A DNA stretch of 64,000 nt, from assembly GCA_036583965.1 (NCBI GenBank), contig JAZBQD010000030.1, positions 111,267,804 through 111,331,803 on the forward strand, in the 5' to 3' direction. This document shows positions 47,401-60,061 of the stretch, piece by piece. Source of the DNA: Prunella strophiata. Taxonomy: Eukaryota; Chordata; Aves; Passeriformes; Prunellidae. The notes beneath the pieces are model-generated. The model saw nothing but the letters and a program-made list of their open reading frames with translations, did no database searches and was not told the DNA's origin. Each line of letters starts with the position of its first letter. The first letter of the stretch is position 1. Both the position numbers and the translations under genes were made by a program.

Positions 47401-50400
47401 AAGAAAGGCTTTAAAGCACAATGTATTCTGACAACTTATCCTCTAAGGATTTAAAATGACATGTTTCATGAGTCACACAATGAAATCTCTATGGGGGGTG
47501 GGGGAGAAATACATGAATACTTTTGAGACTGTGAAGGATTTCGGTTTTTTTCTCCTCCAGCTTGTGCCCTGGCTGCATGTGAGGAGTCAAACTGTCCCTT
47601 CCTTGCATGGCATATCTGGGACACTGAGTGCCACTCCTTCCTGAAGCTTTTCCAAGCTTTTCCATTTTATCCTACGACTGTAGCAGTCTCCATCCACTTT
47701 TCACAACCCACTTTCCTCAAGGGGGATTCAGGGAGTGTTTTCCTTCAGGCACTGAAGACAAGGAGACCATCAAGAGGGCACAGTCCAAGTCTTTGCCACT
47801 GGACATTTTGGCTTCCCTGTGGAGGATGGTGCTGGGACAAGTGACAGTCACTGACTCCACTCTCCTGCTGCTGTTCCTTGGGGAAGCCCTTTCAGTCCTG
47901 CGTGGGAGAGGTGGCGTGTCTGTGCTCCAGGTGTCAGTGATCTGCTTTCACCAGCAAGGGGTAGTTTTTGTGTTAAAAAAGGGCTTCTTGGTACCTCTGT
48001 GTGTGTTTTCATTTATTTTCAAGCATACACACTTTGTTCATTAGAAACAAAGCTCTAGAACTTCCTTCTCATGTCATTTGCAGTGGAGTTAACTCTGGCA
48101 AAGTTAATAGACATTATATTGTTATAAATGAAGACAGGGCCAGAAACTTCAGCTTTGGTCCCAAGACATAAAGAAAACTGTGAGCTAAGCTTGGCACTGT
48201 GAGCAAAAAAGCACCTTGCACATGAGCTGTCCCTTCAATACATTTTTTTTTTTTTCCTTTTGCTTCTGTCCTCCAGCAGAAATGAGGTTTAATGGAGAGG
48301 TATCATGGAGTGGAGGTGAAATGACCAAGGGCTCAGCCATGCAATCTGTCACAGGCTGTAGCTCCAGCCCTGCAAAGCCCAGAGGCATCCAACAGCTTCC
48401 AGAGAGTCTCACAAAATGATACAATTCTTCAAAATCAGCCATGAATTGCCAAGAAACGTGCCCACAGGGTGGGTGGGGACTCAGAATTTTGAACTCAGAG
48501 AGAATAAAAAGAAGCTGGGATTAAAGTACCTACATGTACATAGACATTTGAGCTGTGTTTTTTCTATTTAGGGCCTTTTTACTCCAATGACTGTGCAATT
48601 ACCACCATTTCCAGTGGAGTCACTTTGAAAATACTATGTAGCTTCTTGTATCTGTCTAATTAACTTGTCTCATGACTGTAAGTGGAATGTACCACAATTT
48701 CCAATGAGGAAAGAACTTCTTTGGAACCATGTTCTGATGATTCAAGAATATTTCTGCTATTTCCAGTTCTAAGGGTGGGTATTGTTTGGAGACACACAGT
48801 CTGGAGGCATGAGAGGAAAGTGAGGGTTATTGTGTTTCCCTAGTGCCTAAAATGAAGGTATTTTTCCTGGTTTTGGCTAGCCTGTTTTTAATAGGAATTG
48901 ATCATACTGTGGATTAGGATTTCCATTAGGAACTGCATGGTAGAAAAGTAGAGGTAGTTCTGACTGAATTTGGACTTTTATCTCTATAGGGTCTCTTAGA
49001 GCATGTTTATGCTGAGTCTTGCTGTTAATAAGGAAATATAAATTACAATTATACTAACCCCTTAAATCTTGCTCACCTTTCTATAATTATAAATTTAAAT
49101 ATTAACAATGTAATCAACACTACTGTTGGCAGATACATCAAGACATAAATATCAAGAATCCTCTATATGAGCCAGGTTGACAACTGGGAATAAGATTGGA
49201 GAAACAAAGTTGTTGTGGAAGACTGCACAACATGCAAGTTCCCATCCTAATATTTTTTTTTCCCTATTATTGCAAGAGCTGTGGAAGCAAAGCTGATGTC
49301 CAGAACATCTCAGCTGAATTTTGTGTAACACCCTGCTATCAAGAATAGTTGTCTCAGTGTTTTGATAGCAGAAAGCCACACAGGTGTGCTTCTCTAGGAA
49401 TGATAAGCCTTCACAGGAAGCTTGCTTTAAAAAAGGTTCATGTGCACAAGCATCTCTTGCAATACCCTAATGAAGGCCAAAAAAAAAAAATCCTGATGAA
49501 AAAATTTTATTGACTCTAGTGAGGGCAGTGAGAGAGTGAGAGAAAAGTGTAATAGTGAGTGAGATACCTTCATGACAGAGGCACCCCCTGGAGAAAGATG
49601 CCATGGTTCTCTCTAACTGGGCATGGTTTTGTTGATACAAAGATACAGACCAGAAAAATAAGGGTTTTCTATTGGAAATGAAGGGAAGATTAAGAATTTT
49701 CTATTGCTCATTCTTCCCCCCAGTCCAAAGGACACACTCATCCATATGTGTAACCATCCACATGTGTTCTCTCCAAACTCTTTGTGGAAGCTTTGGAAGC
49801 CTAAACCACCACTTTCTCTCTTTCTCTAAGGAAATGCTGCAAGGAATAAGTCCAATAGACCTCTGATTTTTTTCCTCTTAGTGGTTAGCATTAGACTGCA
49901 TAGCAGAATATTAACCATCTGCCATGAATTTTCTTCAGTATTATTGCAGCTTTGATAAAGTCCCTGAAAGATTATTACTGGAACTTTAATCCCCTCAAGT
50001 CACATCCCTGGACATTTCTATGTAGGTTACTTCAGAACACTGAAATTCTGTGCTGCGGCCAAATCCTAATTGCAGGGTTCCACCTCTACACCACAACAAA
50101 TTACATGGGCACCCCTCAGTCACCTGCCTTAGGAAAATGCCAGAGGAGGTGATCTCTAGGGAGAAATTCCCTTTTCTGGTGCATGTGGGGGAAACAGGAC
50201 GTGCATCATTTGGAAACAAGTTGATTTATCTGCAGAGTTAAACAATTCCTTTCTGTGGGCAACAGTGATTCACTCTGTCCTCACAGTGTTTTCAAAGAGG
50301 AGCAGGTCAGACCCTCATCTCCTTTGCAGCACAAACCCACCTGGGAAGTTTTCTAGCTCTGTCTCCCACCTTGAGGACCTTGGGCTTTGATCTAGACACA

Positions 50401-51043
50401 CCCTTTTTTTCCCCCCCTCTATTCAGGGTGGAATCTGGAGCTGTCAGTGAAGGAAAATATGAAAGTATCTGTCATTCTCAAATTCTAATCTCCTTTCTGC
50501 TGATGGCACTTTTGGATTCTGGACTAGCAGCCCTCAGCATCTCACCCTCTGCAGGCTTCTCTAGCTCTCAAAAATAGAAAATTGCTCTGAGATTTTTCCT
50601 GGAAGGCACCATGAGTTTGCAAAAATGATTGCTGCAGAGAACCTCAACTGAATAGCAACCCTTATGAATGTGCTCAAGAAAAACCACTCCTATATTGCTG
50701 TGGAGTGTAACCACAACTGTACTTTATTTAATGAATACCATGCAGTATTACAGACACAGATTAGTCAGTCAAGTCAGATGTAGGTGGCTGGGGCTTTTGG
50801 CACTTGTTATGCAAATAGCAAACAGCAGTAGTAACTCACTCCTAAAGGTAATGACAGCATATATCTGCTGCCTTATTTTGTGTGCTCACTCTGCTCCTTG
50901 GAGCTGTCTGCACCTTGGGGCAAGTGTCAGGGGAAGACTTACTAGTCCCAGCCATGCACATGTAATATTAAAAAACCAGGGAGCTGTGGATGGCATCTCC
51001 CTGTTCACTGTCAGATCCTCCTCCTGAATGCAGTGAGAACCAT
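44426..51043. other. Unique DNA, no gene recognised
   Basis: This is the longest repeat-poor stretch of the window, about 6.6 kb. Composition is AT-rich, with T runs near 46227-46255 and 48241-48255. Open frames reach 138 codons (47628-48044, plus) without a domain or splice context I can support. It may be intronic or intergenic. Confidence 0.55.
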
Positions 51044-51490
51044 TTCACAGAATTCACAGAATGAATTCAGAGAATTCACAGAATCACTGGGTTGGAAGAG
51101 ACCTCCAAGATCCATCGAGTCCAGCCCAGCCCCAACTCCTCAACTAAACCCTGGCACCCAGTGCCACATCCAGGCTTTGTTAAACACACCCAGGGATGGT
51201 GACTCCACCACCTCCCTGGGCAGCCATTCCACAACTTTATCACCATTTCTGTGAAAAACTTTTTCCTAATATCCAACCTGTATTTCCCTTGGTGCAGCTT
51301 GAGGCTGTGTGCTCTGGTTGTGTCAGTGCTGCCTGGAGAAAGAGCCCAGTCCCAGCTGAGCCCAGGCACCTTTCAGGAGCTGTGCAGAGTGCTGAGGGCA
51401 CCCCTGAGTCTCCTTTTCTCCAGGCTGAGCACCCCCAGCTCCCTCAGTGCTTCCTCTCAGGGTTTGTGCTCCCAGCCCCTCTCCAGCCTT
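51044..51490 (-). mobile_element. CR1 LINE 3' end
   Basis: It starts with several ATTCACAGAAT words (complement of an expanded CR1 tail). Then come TTGGAAGAGACCTCCAAGAT, CCATCGAGTCCAGCCCAGCC, CAGTGCCACATCCAGGC, GGGATGGTGACTCCACCACC and TCCCTGGGCAGCCATTCC. After CCTAATATCCAACCTG it reaches TCTCCTTTTCTCCAGGCTGA and the CCCCAGCTCCCTCAG block. Well preserved but 5'-truncated. Its subfamily differs from the CACCTTCCACTGTCCC type at 21372, 28001 and 32277. Confidence 0.95.
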
Positions 51491-53395
51491 GTTATGGATG
51501 TGCTCAAGCAAGGAACAGCCAGGAACAGCCTTGTCATCCAGCTTGGAGCATGGCAGCAATACAGCTGTGGCTGCTGCCTGTCTTCATCTACTTGGCTCCA
51601 AAACTGCCACACTTTCACCCTCTGATGTCTGGGTCCTGCCACAGATCATCTTGGATCAGATCCTAACTCTTGAGGGGCAGCTCATGAGTAGTTTCTGTAA
51701 TTTCTGTAATTCTGTAATTTCTCCAGAGCCACTCCTGGAGGTGTGATCCTGGCAAGGGGGTTTGAGCAGGGGTTCAGAGAAGCTGAGGCAGCAGGGGACT
51801 GGCTGAGGTCCTCACAGCTGCTTCAGCCACTGCAGAGAGGAGCTGTCCCTGGTCCTTGTGGGCTCTGCAGAGCTGGGGTGTGTGCTCAGCACAGGGCTGG
51901 GCTCTGGGTGCCTTTGTGGAGCTGTCTGGAACATCCAGAAAAGGGAGCTTTAAAAGGGAGCACTTTGGGTTTGATCACCCCAGGTTCCTGGTGGGGACAC
52001 AGAGCCCACAGTGATGGAGGACTGGCCTTTGCAAGGGAACTGACACTATTTCCTGGAAGCTGGTTTGTTTTAAAAAATGAAAGCTGTCTCTTCAGCCAGG
52101 AGGAATGAAGATGAAGGGAAGGATTTTTGTATTGGAGAGCAACATTCTACAAAGTCTCCATTCCCAAATTATTTTCAGCTTTGGCAACCAAGAGGCTGGG
52201 TCATCAGAGTCAGATCAGAAATAAAATGGGAGAAAATCTCAAACTGAGGAGCCTTGCTTTTCCCTTTCTGAACTTCCCCTGCTCAGGCAGATGTGGTTCT
52301 GTTTAGCTTTTTCTTTTTATTTTTTCTTTTCATGACAAGAGTGAAGCAGCCAGCTTTTTGACTTTGACTTGGTTTGTCCTCAGTGCTTTTGTCTTCTCAC
52401 CTCAGATCCTTACCAGTCATCCCTGTGTACTCCCTGCATGGGCTCAGCATCCTGTCTGGGGACTGGATTTGCAGGACATTTGCTGCAGACCAGGCTTCCA
52501 ACCTTTCAGGAACATTCCTCACTCAGTTTCCAAGCTCAGCTGGAGAACAGTGCCTGCCTCTGTGAGTAGGGGAGCTTCACCCCTTCTCTCTATATTATTT
52601 TTCCTGAGGAAAGTTGCTCCAAACCTTCATGGGTGACAGCTTTGCTGTCCCTCAGAGGTGACCTTCAGTGCAGGTTTGGCATCAGGGTGGTAATTTCTGT
52701 GCACAAGCTCTTGGAGAGTGCAAGCTGTCACAGGGTGACCAGCTTGCAAACTCCTGGGTGCTCCAAATTAGTTTTTAACACTTCAGACAGACTCTTCAGG
52801 TGCTTTACTCAGCTGTTATCTCCATCTCTGAGATTTTTTTTTTCTGGAATGCTTTGCCAACAGAAATTAAGATCCTCTAAATAACCTTTTCCTCATCTCC
52901 TGGAAGGCCCTCTGAGTATGAGAAAATGAAAGTATCATTTCTGATGTAAACATGTTCACTTTCTGGATCTGCTTTTACAGATTGGATACATCTTATTGAC
53001 ATATTTACCCACAAATGAGAATGAGGCCAAATCTGATCCTTTTGGAAGTACAACATATTTGATTTTTAGGCCCACAATGACCTGTGAATGCTCAGACTTG
53101 GTGGAAGCTGGGAACATTTTGTAGGAAAGAGATTCTGCAGCAGCTCTTTCTGCTGAAGGCAGGGTATGATCTGTTACAGTCTGTTCATGGTCTGTAGCAG
53201 AAATGAGTGGCTTGATCCACTCTGGATGAGCCATTTTCATTTTATCCAAGAGAGATGCAGTGCTTACTTCTTGTTTTACCCCACAGCAGAGAGGGTTGGT
53301 GCACTGCCCACTTTGCAGTGGGAACAGGGACAGGCATGGACCTTGTCAGCAGCCTCCAGACCTGCCCACAGCCCACTGGGCATGGGATATTTCAC
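51491..53395. other. Unique DNA, no gene recognised
   Basis: Mixed composition. A micro-duplication of TTTCTGTAATT lies near 51690-51720. No domain or repeat family is recognised. Confidence 0.5.
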
Positions 53396-54028
53396 TGTCA
53401 GGAGTCTCTCAGGAGCTGGCAGATGACCCTGATCAGTCAGAAAGTCTCTGTGTTCTGGCCTGAGAACCAAAGAAGGAGTCAGGAGTCTTCTTGTGCAGTT
53501 CTCAAGGTTATTTATTGTTTCTTATCTAACAAATTTTTTTTTCCCTGACCAGCCCAGCTCTGTTCAGCAGGTCAGTCCCAGGCACACTGCCCACCTCTGG
53601 GGTGGTGTTGTCTTTTTATACTAAAAACTACCTGTACATTATTTACAGTTACTTTCCAATACCTGTCACCCATGTTACACAGTCCAACTCTACTCTGAAC
53701 CAATCCAAAAGTGCCACCATCACCCAGAAGATGGAGGCTGTGAAGAAGGAGAAAGAAGGACAGAACACGCCCAAATTCCTCCATCTTGAAACCCCGAAAC
53801 CTTATTCTAAAAAACCCAAAAATTCTATATTTTCGCCCTGTGAGAAACTTATTATTATTCTACTTAATTTTTGTGGCTTGCAACTCTTCATATAAGGTTG
53901 GTAATTTTCTCCATGGCTCAAAATCAAAGGCACAGGGGTCCTTGGGCTCTGTGCCAAGGTCCTCTGAGCCCCCTGCCAGGGGCTGGAGCCATCCAGGGCA
54001 GCCAAGAGGATGTGCCTGGGTTCTGAAA
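53396..54028 (-). mobile_element. Solo LTR, endogenous retrovirus family A, copy 3
   Basis: The 633-bp element is colinear with the LTRs at 11415-12037 and 22431-23057. TTTCAC is duplicated at 53390-53395 and 54029-54034. The terminal base pattern is altered (plus end TTCTGAAA where the others have TTCTGACA). The minus-strand TATA-like GTATAAAAAGAC and an AATAAA are both present. It is slightly more diverged than the other two, with small indels such as CTTGGGCTC context and GCCAAGAGGATGTGCC. No internal retroviral genes. Confidence 0.85.
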
Positions 54029-54943
54029 TTTCACATCCAAGGAGAGCCAAGGCTGGGAAGCTCTGACTAAAGGCAGCTCTTGCCACCTGCTTTCCCAGGA
54101 GTGTGTGCTTAGCCCTGTCCTGCTCAGAGAGCTCATTGATCAGGGTGTGTGACTGCATAATGGAAGCTGTGCATGAGTACAGAACTAGATTTATGGCTTC
54201 ACATGTTTCCCTTTTGTTTGACTTTTTTTTAAAGTGTTTGGTTGAGCAATGCAACATTTTGAATGTAGTCCTTTAAAAAAGAATCCTGGAAGATTGAAAT
54301 CAAATCACATGAGACCTTGGTGAGTCCTTTGTACCAGTTGTCATTAGTTTCCCAGTTCAGGTCTCAACCACATAAGCCCCATGAATGTCAGGGAGCAGTG
54401 ACTGCTTTTTCTTCTATCTATTACCCACAAAAAAAAAAAAAGTCTGGAAGACAGACATTGCTGTGGGGTCATAGAGTGTTTGCCAGCTAGAAATGTTTGA
54501 AGGATATTTCTTAGATTTTATTTGTGACTTTGGGGAGTGTGGTCACTTAGAGATGTCACTGACAGGGACATAAACTTCCTACACTCATGCAGAAAGACAG
54601 GATGAGTCATTGCTGGAGACCTGAATCTGCCACCTTACAGCTGAAGTCATAATTTCACATCTGCAGGGAGTGAAATATTCAACTGGCAAATGATCCCACA
54701 TCTAAAATGGGCAAAATATTCTATTGGCCTGCTTCTCTCATGAAGGTTTGAGACACAGTCTTTGTCCCTTGACTGGAATCATACACAGGGGAGTGACAAG
54801 GAATTACCCTGCTTGTCTGGAATTTCTAGTCAGTCATACCCTTTTCTTCAAACAGAAGCTGATATATCAAAAGGAGCCCACAAGAAAGGATGCAGAAACG
54901 CTCCTTACAAGGGCCTGGAGTGACAGAAAAAGGGGAAATTAAT
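54029..54943. other. Unique DNA
   Basis: No gene or repeat is recognised. Confidence 0.5.
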
Positions 54944-55438
54944 AATAGAATCATGGAATCACAGAATGGTTTTTGTTGGAAGGGATTTTAAAGATCATTC
55001 AGTTTCAATCCCCTGCATGGGCAGGGACACCTTCCACTGGACCAGGTTGTTCAGAGCCTCATCCAATCTGGCCTTGAACATTTTCAGGCATGAGGCATCC
55101 ACAGCTTATTTAGGCCAGCCTGTGCTAGGGCCTCACCACCCTCACAGTGAAGATTTTTTTCCTGATAGCTAATGTAAATCTACTCTTTTTCAGTGTGAAG
55201 TGATTCCTCCTTGTCCTATCCCTGCATGCCCTGGAAATTGTCTCTCTCCATGTTCCCTGGGGCTCCTTCAGGCCCTGCAAGGCCACCCTGAGCTCAGCCC
55301 AAAGCTTCTCCTGTGCAGGTGAACAATGCCAGCTGTGCCAGCCTTTCCTGCCAGCAGAGCTGCTCCATCCCTCTGCTCATCCTGGAGCCTCCTCTGGGCT
55401 CTCTGCAGCAGCTCCAGCTCCTCCCTGGGCTGGGACCC
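54944..55438 (-). mobile_element. CR1 LINE 3' end, longer copy
   Basis: It starts AATAGAATCATGGAATCACA (complement of the tail). It continues GGGCAGGGACACCTTCCACT, CCAATCTGGCCTTGAACA and CTCACCACCCTCACAGTGAAG. The TCCTCCTTGTCCTATCCC block follows, then CCAGCCTTTCCTGCCAGCAG, GCTGCTCCATCCCTCTGCTC and CTCTCTGCAGCAGCTCC. It reaches into the ORF2 end. No open reverse-transcriptase frame. Confidence 0.94.
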
Positions 55439-57124
55439 TGGAGCTCTGCAGCTGATATCTATTTGCTGTGTCATACCATAAATACAATAAATATCTGACC
55501 GTGCAAGGGGCACTTGTTCCTGCCCCTGACAAATGGATGCTGCTTTTGGTGTCTCTAACAGCTTCCTGGGTGAGCATACACTAATAACAAGTGAATCAGA
55601 CTGAGTATGGGAATAGAAACTCAAGGCAATGCAAAAGAATTCCAAGCAATGTAATTCAGAGGTTGAGAATGAAACCAGTCTGTGAGCTCTGTGGGCAAAT
55701 GGGAGCTGGGCTCTGCACAGGTTCCTGGCTCACCCACTGGCACTGACACTGATTTGGGATGAGTGGCATTTGGTCCAGTGCTTTAAAGGTCTAATGACAT
55801 CTCCTGCTGCCCCAGCTAATAAACAAGAGAGGTGTGGACTGGCTGTGTGCTGATTGCAGTTTATGAAATGAACAGCAGGTGGGAGAGAAGCAATAGGCAT
55901 CCTCCCAGACCTCCAGCTAACAATGCCACATCTGACAGTGTGCAGCCTGCTGGACTCGAAATCAAACCTTTTACACCATGCTCCTTGGAAACAGGGAGGG
56001 CTGGGGAGGAGCAGAGTGCTGGGGTAGAGGAAGAGGGAAGGCGGAATAATGGGATTTGTGTATGAGATTATTTTTGGTTTCGCTCTCTTTAGTCCTTCTT
56101 TTCCCAAATCACACTCATATTTCTCTGTTGCCTGAGAGTTTTGTCATCTGTTGGCCTTTCCCCAGCAGTCTGCCTCCAGATGATATCTGCCTACCTTGGT
56201 GGCAGGCACCTCCCTGAGTATTCATCTGTCTCTTGCCTCCTGCCTTTATGTTTTGTCAATCTGTTTCTTTCAAATCCCGTCTTGCCCCGTCTTGCTCCTG
56301 TCCTTATGCCTATCCATCTATCTCCATTAAAATCTGAATATTGAATATCAATAAAAAAAACACAGCCTGTTTGGGGATGAGGTTGTTTGTGTGATGCTTT
56401 ATGACTGACTGTTGATTTGTGGTCAAACTCCACGGTCATAAAAGGGCTGTGTGTCAGGCAAACGACTCAAAATGCACACATCAGCAATTAAAATCAGCTG
56501 TATTATCTGGGCGCCCAGCAGGGCTGCCTAGTTAAGGCCCTGCCAATGTTTTGATTATTACAACTCTGTACAAGAATTCATGCTGTTCCTCTCTCCTTAC
56601 CCCCACCTCTGATACCTGACCCTTCCTCTCTCTCTCACTGCTGACCCCGTGCTTGGATTCTCCCCTGCACCACGGAGCTTTCCCTCCCTCCCTCCCTCCC
56701 TCCCTCCCTCCAAGTCATCCGCAAAATCCTCTCTCCCGCTCTCCTCCCTACACCCTGCATTTCTGCACTCCGGGATTCCTGCCAGCTGAGGTGTTTTCCT
56801 GCCATTCCACAGCCTGGTCCAGCTGAACCCCACCTGCCTCTGGCTCTGTCCCTCCCTGGGCTCAGCCCTCCAGGGCTCCCTTTGCAGGGAGAGGCGTTTT
56901 CATCTACCAGAGCAGCACTGGGGATTGTGCAGAGCTGCATCAGGAGCCCTGGCTCTGCACGGACAGGGTGTTTCCTTCATCACCTTCACTCTCACATCCT
57001 TCCTCTCCGTGTGCCTCAGCCATTCTCCCTGCTGCATCTGCCTCTCTCCTACCCTTTCAGTCTCCCTGGATATTGAGCTCCACCGAGGGAATGCTCCCTG
57101 AACGTGCCACCCTCTGTTCCCTCC
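55439..57124. other. Unique DNA, pyrimidine-rich in its right half
   Basis: No gene is recognised. The part at about 56290-56560 retains a few CpG sites and looks like ordinary non-repetitive sequence that could be conserved. The part at about 56580-57080 is strongly C/T-rich on the plus strand and holds a (CCCT)n microsatellite. Confidence 0.5.
56681..56711. repeat. (CCCT)n microsatellite
   Basis: About eight TCCC/CCCT tetranucleotides without interruption. Confidence 0.95.
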
Positions 57125-57714
57125 TGTTGTATTGCACTAAGTAGTTATTTAGTTGATAATGGTTTTTGCACTGGGTGTTTGGATCATTTGCACTGTTATA
57201 TAATCTGTATTCTGTTGTATCACATGGTTTGTCCCATTCCTCCCCTTTCCCCCCCCAGGCCCTGGTGGGCAGGGGTCAATCCCGGGTTAACCCCTCCCCT
57301 TGTCCCTTCCCCTTTGTATCCCCTGGCTGTGGTCCCCTTCCCCCACCCCCCTTCCCCTGACCTTAAAACCCCCTGCACAGGTAAATTGGTTCTCTTTTCA
57401 CCTGGGAAGCCCTGTGGATTATCTGGTGGCTCCTACCAAGGAAATCAAGTAGGACTTTGCTCCCGAGAGGAAAAGAGCGCCTTTGGTCTCTTGTCTCATG
57501 TGAGATTGATCAGGGTCCAGAGCTGGCCAGATTGGACTGGACCAGCCTTGCAGGTCAATCTCACACCCTCTGTGCTGCAGTGTATTTTTGGAGCCACAGG
57601 GCCATTCACCACTTACAGCATATATTGAAAAGGCCTCGTGGTGCACAGACTCTGTGGTTATATTCGAGCACTCACCTGTCTTTGCATCACTGTAATATTC
57701 CTTAATTGTAAACA
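57125..57714 (+). mobile_element. Probable solo LTR (passerine TguLTR5-like)
   Basis: It starts TGTTGTATTGCACTAAGTAG and ends CCTTAATTGTAAACA, about 590 bp with TG...CA ends. A C-rich U3 (CCCATTCCTCCCCTTTCC, then AATCCCGGGTTAACCCC) is followed by a CCTTAAAACCCCC TATA-like element and a TTCTCTTTTCACC block. This layout resembles LTRs of songbird endogenous retroviruses as I remember them. No clear target duplication. No retroviral genes attached. Confidence 0.55.
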
Positions 57715-57871
57715 CTTGAGCTGCTTTTAATGAAATGATTTCAGAGTGGAAGCTCCAAGGTAGTATTTAATTTAGTGTAGTGTGGATTTTTTTGGTGTCT
57801 GGCCAGTAGATACTCTTTAAAATAATTCTGTGCCTCTCATTTTTCCCTATGAGCATGGTCAAACACTGTCA

Positions 57872-58055
57872 CAGGTTTCCCAGACAAGTTATGGATGGAT
57901 TCCCCATTCCTGGAAGTGCTCAAAGCCAGGCTGGATGGGGCTTTGAGGAACCTGGTCTAGTGGAAGATTTCCCTGTCCATGGCAGGAGGCTGGAACTGGA
58001 TGATCTTTAAGGTCCATTCTAACCCAAACTATTGTACAATTCTAGGATTTTGTGA
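57872..58055 (+). mobile_element. CR1 LINE 3' fragment
   Basis: Sense blocks: ACAGGTTTCCCAGACAAG, CCCATTCCTGGAAGTGCTC, AAGCCAGGCTGGATGGGGC, a GAACCTGGTCTAGTGGAAG block, CTGGATGATCTTTAAGGTCC, and a decayed tail CAATTCTAGGATTTTGTGAT. Confidence 0.92.
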
Positions 58056-59490
58056 TGTAGATTCCCTTCTGGCTGAGCAGTTGCAAAAGGGGCTGGAGAA
58101 AAAAGTAGTTCCTGCAGCCTCTTTGTGGACATCTCTGGTCATGCAGTGAATCAGGGATGGTGACACCTCACCACAGGCAGGAAATGCCATTTGAGACTCT
58201 CCAGAGTATCCAAAACACCAGCCAGCAGCTGGAAGATGTGAGGCAGGCCCTCAAAGGGGCATCTGTGGGGGCAGTGACTAAATGAACTCTCTCTTGATGA
58301 TGAATCTTGCAGTGAAAAAGTGAAAAGTGAAAACCAGGCTGTCCTGGACACACCCAGCTTCCATTCCTCCTTCCCACCTGGTAAGAAATTCTGCAAGGTG
58401 CAGGAAGGGACAGGTTTAGGGTTTTTCAAAGTTGCTTTATTCTCCCATACTAATTATTTGCCTTCCATGTAGCCTTAGGAGACCAAATACTGGTCCAATA
58501 GTTAAGAGAATGAGGAGAATTAAACATTACAGATGTTTTGACAATCTTTGGATGGATTAGGAGGAACTCTGGAGAAAAGCCACCTACCTCCCAGAAAAAA
58601 AAAAAAAAAAAACCAACAACTTTTGCAGTCAATGAGATCTGAGTTTTCATAATATCCTGTTAACTCTCACAATCTTTGTTAAATGATGGTCACTCCTGCT
58701 GGCAGACCAGGAGGAGGGAAAATTGCACCAGCTTGTGCTGCCCACATGGTGCATGAGGAAGAGATTTTACTGGGTGTTTTGCATGAAATGCAGATTTCTG
58801 CATGAAAGGATGCAAAATAATATTTTTACGTGGTGAGTTCCAAACTTTCAACTCATGATCTGGTTTGTTTAGACATGTATCTTACCTAACACATGGTTAT
58901 AATTCTCTGGTAGAAGTTTTAGAATTATCCAAGGTAATTAAAGAGGAAAACCAAGGGAAAGAAAAACCTTTTAATTCTTCTTTTCCTACTGTCTAGCATG
59001 CAAAGAAATAAAATCATCCAGGCACCTGCACAACTTTGTAATTGCTGAAAATGAGTTCTACTTACCTAGAGCACTGCTTCCATTTCCAACCACTTGTGGC
59101 TATCCTGGCCTTGCTGGAACCAGTGACAAAATTCTAACTAGCTACAGTGCTGTTGGATCCAATATTCATGGCAAGTACTTATGCTCCAGATGGTTAGGAA
59201 GATTTTCATTTTCCATGTGCATTATTTCCATGTTTTGTAGATTTACAAACATATTTTGCTTTAATCTGAGGTATTTTTTTTACTGTGACAGTGAACAGTA
59301 AATTATGCTATAAAACTGATGCTTTCAAAGCTCTGAGACCAGCCTGAGAAACGTTTCATAAAGTTCTCTTCATGTTTGCTTAATGTCTAGCTTTAAAACT
59401 GCTTATTTGTGTTTAGTATTGTGTGAGGTCAAGCCAGGAAGGTGAGGCTGCTTGCTGAGTCACCACTAAGCAAACAGGGGCCTTCCTCAA
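58056..59490. other. Unique DNA
   Basis: An A-run lies near 58597-58612. No gene or named repeat is seen. Confidence 0.5.
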
Positions 59491-59630
59491 ATTCACAAAA
59501 TCAGAGAATCACTGAATAATTTGGTTTGGAAGACCTTGAAGTTAATCTCATTTCAATGGAAGGCAGGGAACCTTCCATTAGACCAGATTGCTTAATGTCC
59601 CATCCAAACTGGCTTTGGTTACAGGGATTT
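59491..59630 (-). mobile_element. Old CR1 3' fragment
   Basis: Complement of the CR1 end: ATTCACAAAATCAGAGAATC, TTTGGTTTGGAAGACCTTG, a GGCAGGGAACCTTCCATTAG block, then CATCCAAACTGGCTTTGG. Short and diverged. Confidence 0.75.
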
Positions 59631-59837
59631 ATACCCCATCAAAATATATTTCAGTCATTTATTTTGGTGTCTTTTTCTTCATTCCTTCATGATACAACAG
59701 GCCAAATGAGGTGTATTTCTCTTGAAGGAAAATAAAGGTTGTTCTCCCTGTGTGTGTGATACAAACCTGAACAAACATTTGTCCATGTGCTGCTTGGAAA
59801 AGTGAAGTCAGCACCTGACCACAAAGGGAACAATTAA

Positions 59838-60061
59838 TGAAAATAAATAATAAATATAATAATAATAATAATTATAATAATTATATATAGTGTATATATT
59901 ATTATATATAAAATTATATATATAGTATATTATTATATAAAATTATATATATTAAAATAATATAATTATAAAATAATTATAAAGAATAACAATAATATAA
60001 ACTAATAATAGAATAATAGAATAGAATAATTAAAATAATAAAATAAAAATAATAAAAATTA
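59838..60061. repeat. AT-only low-complexity tract (ATA/TAATA repeats)
   Basis: About 220 bp built almost only of A and T in AATAAT, TATATA and AATAATAA patterns. It is flanked by normal GC content on the right. It would melt easily and is prone to slippage and misassembly. Confidence 0.95.
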
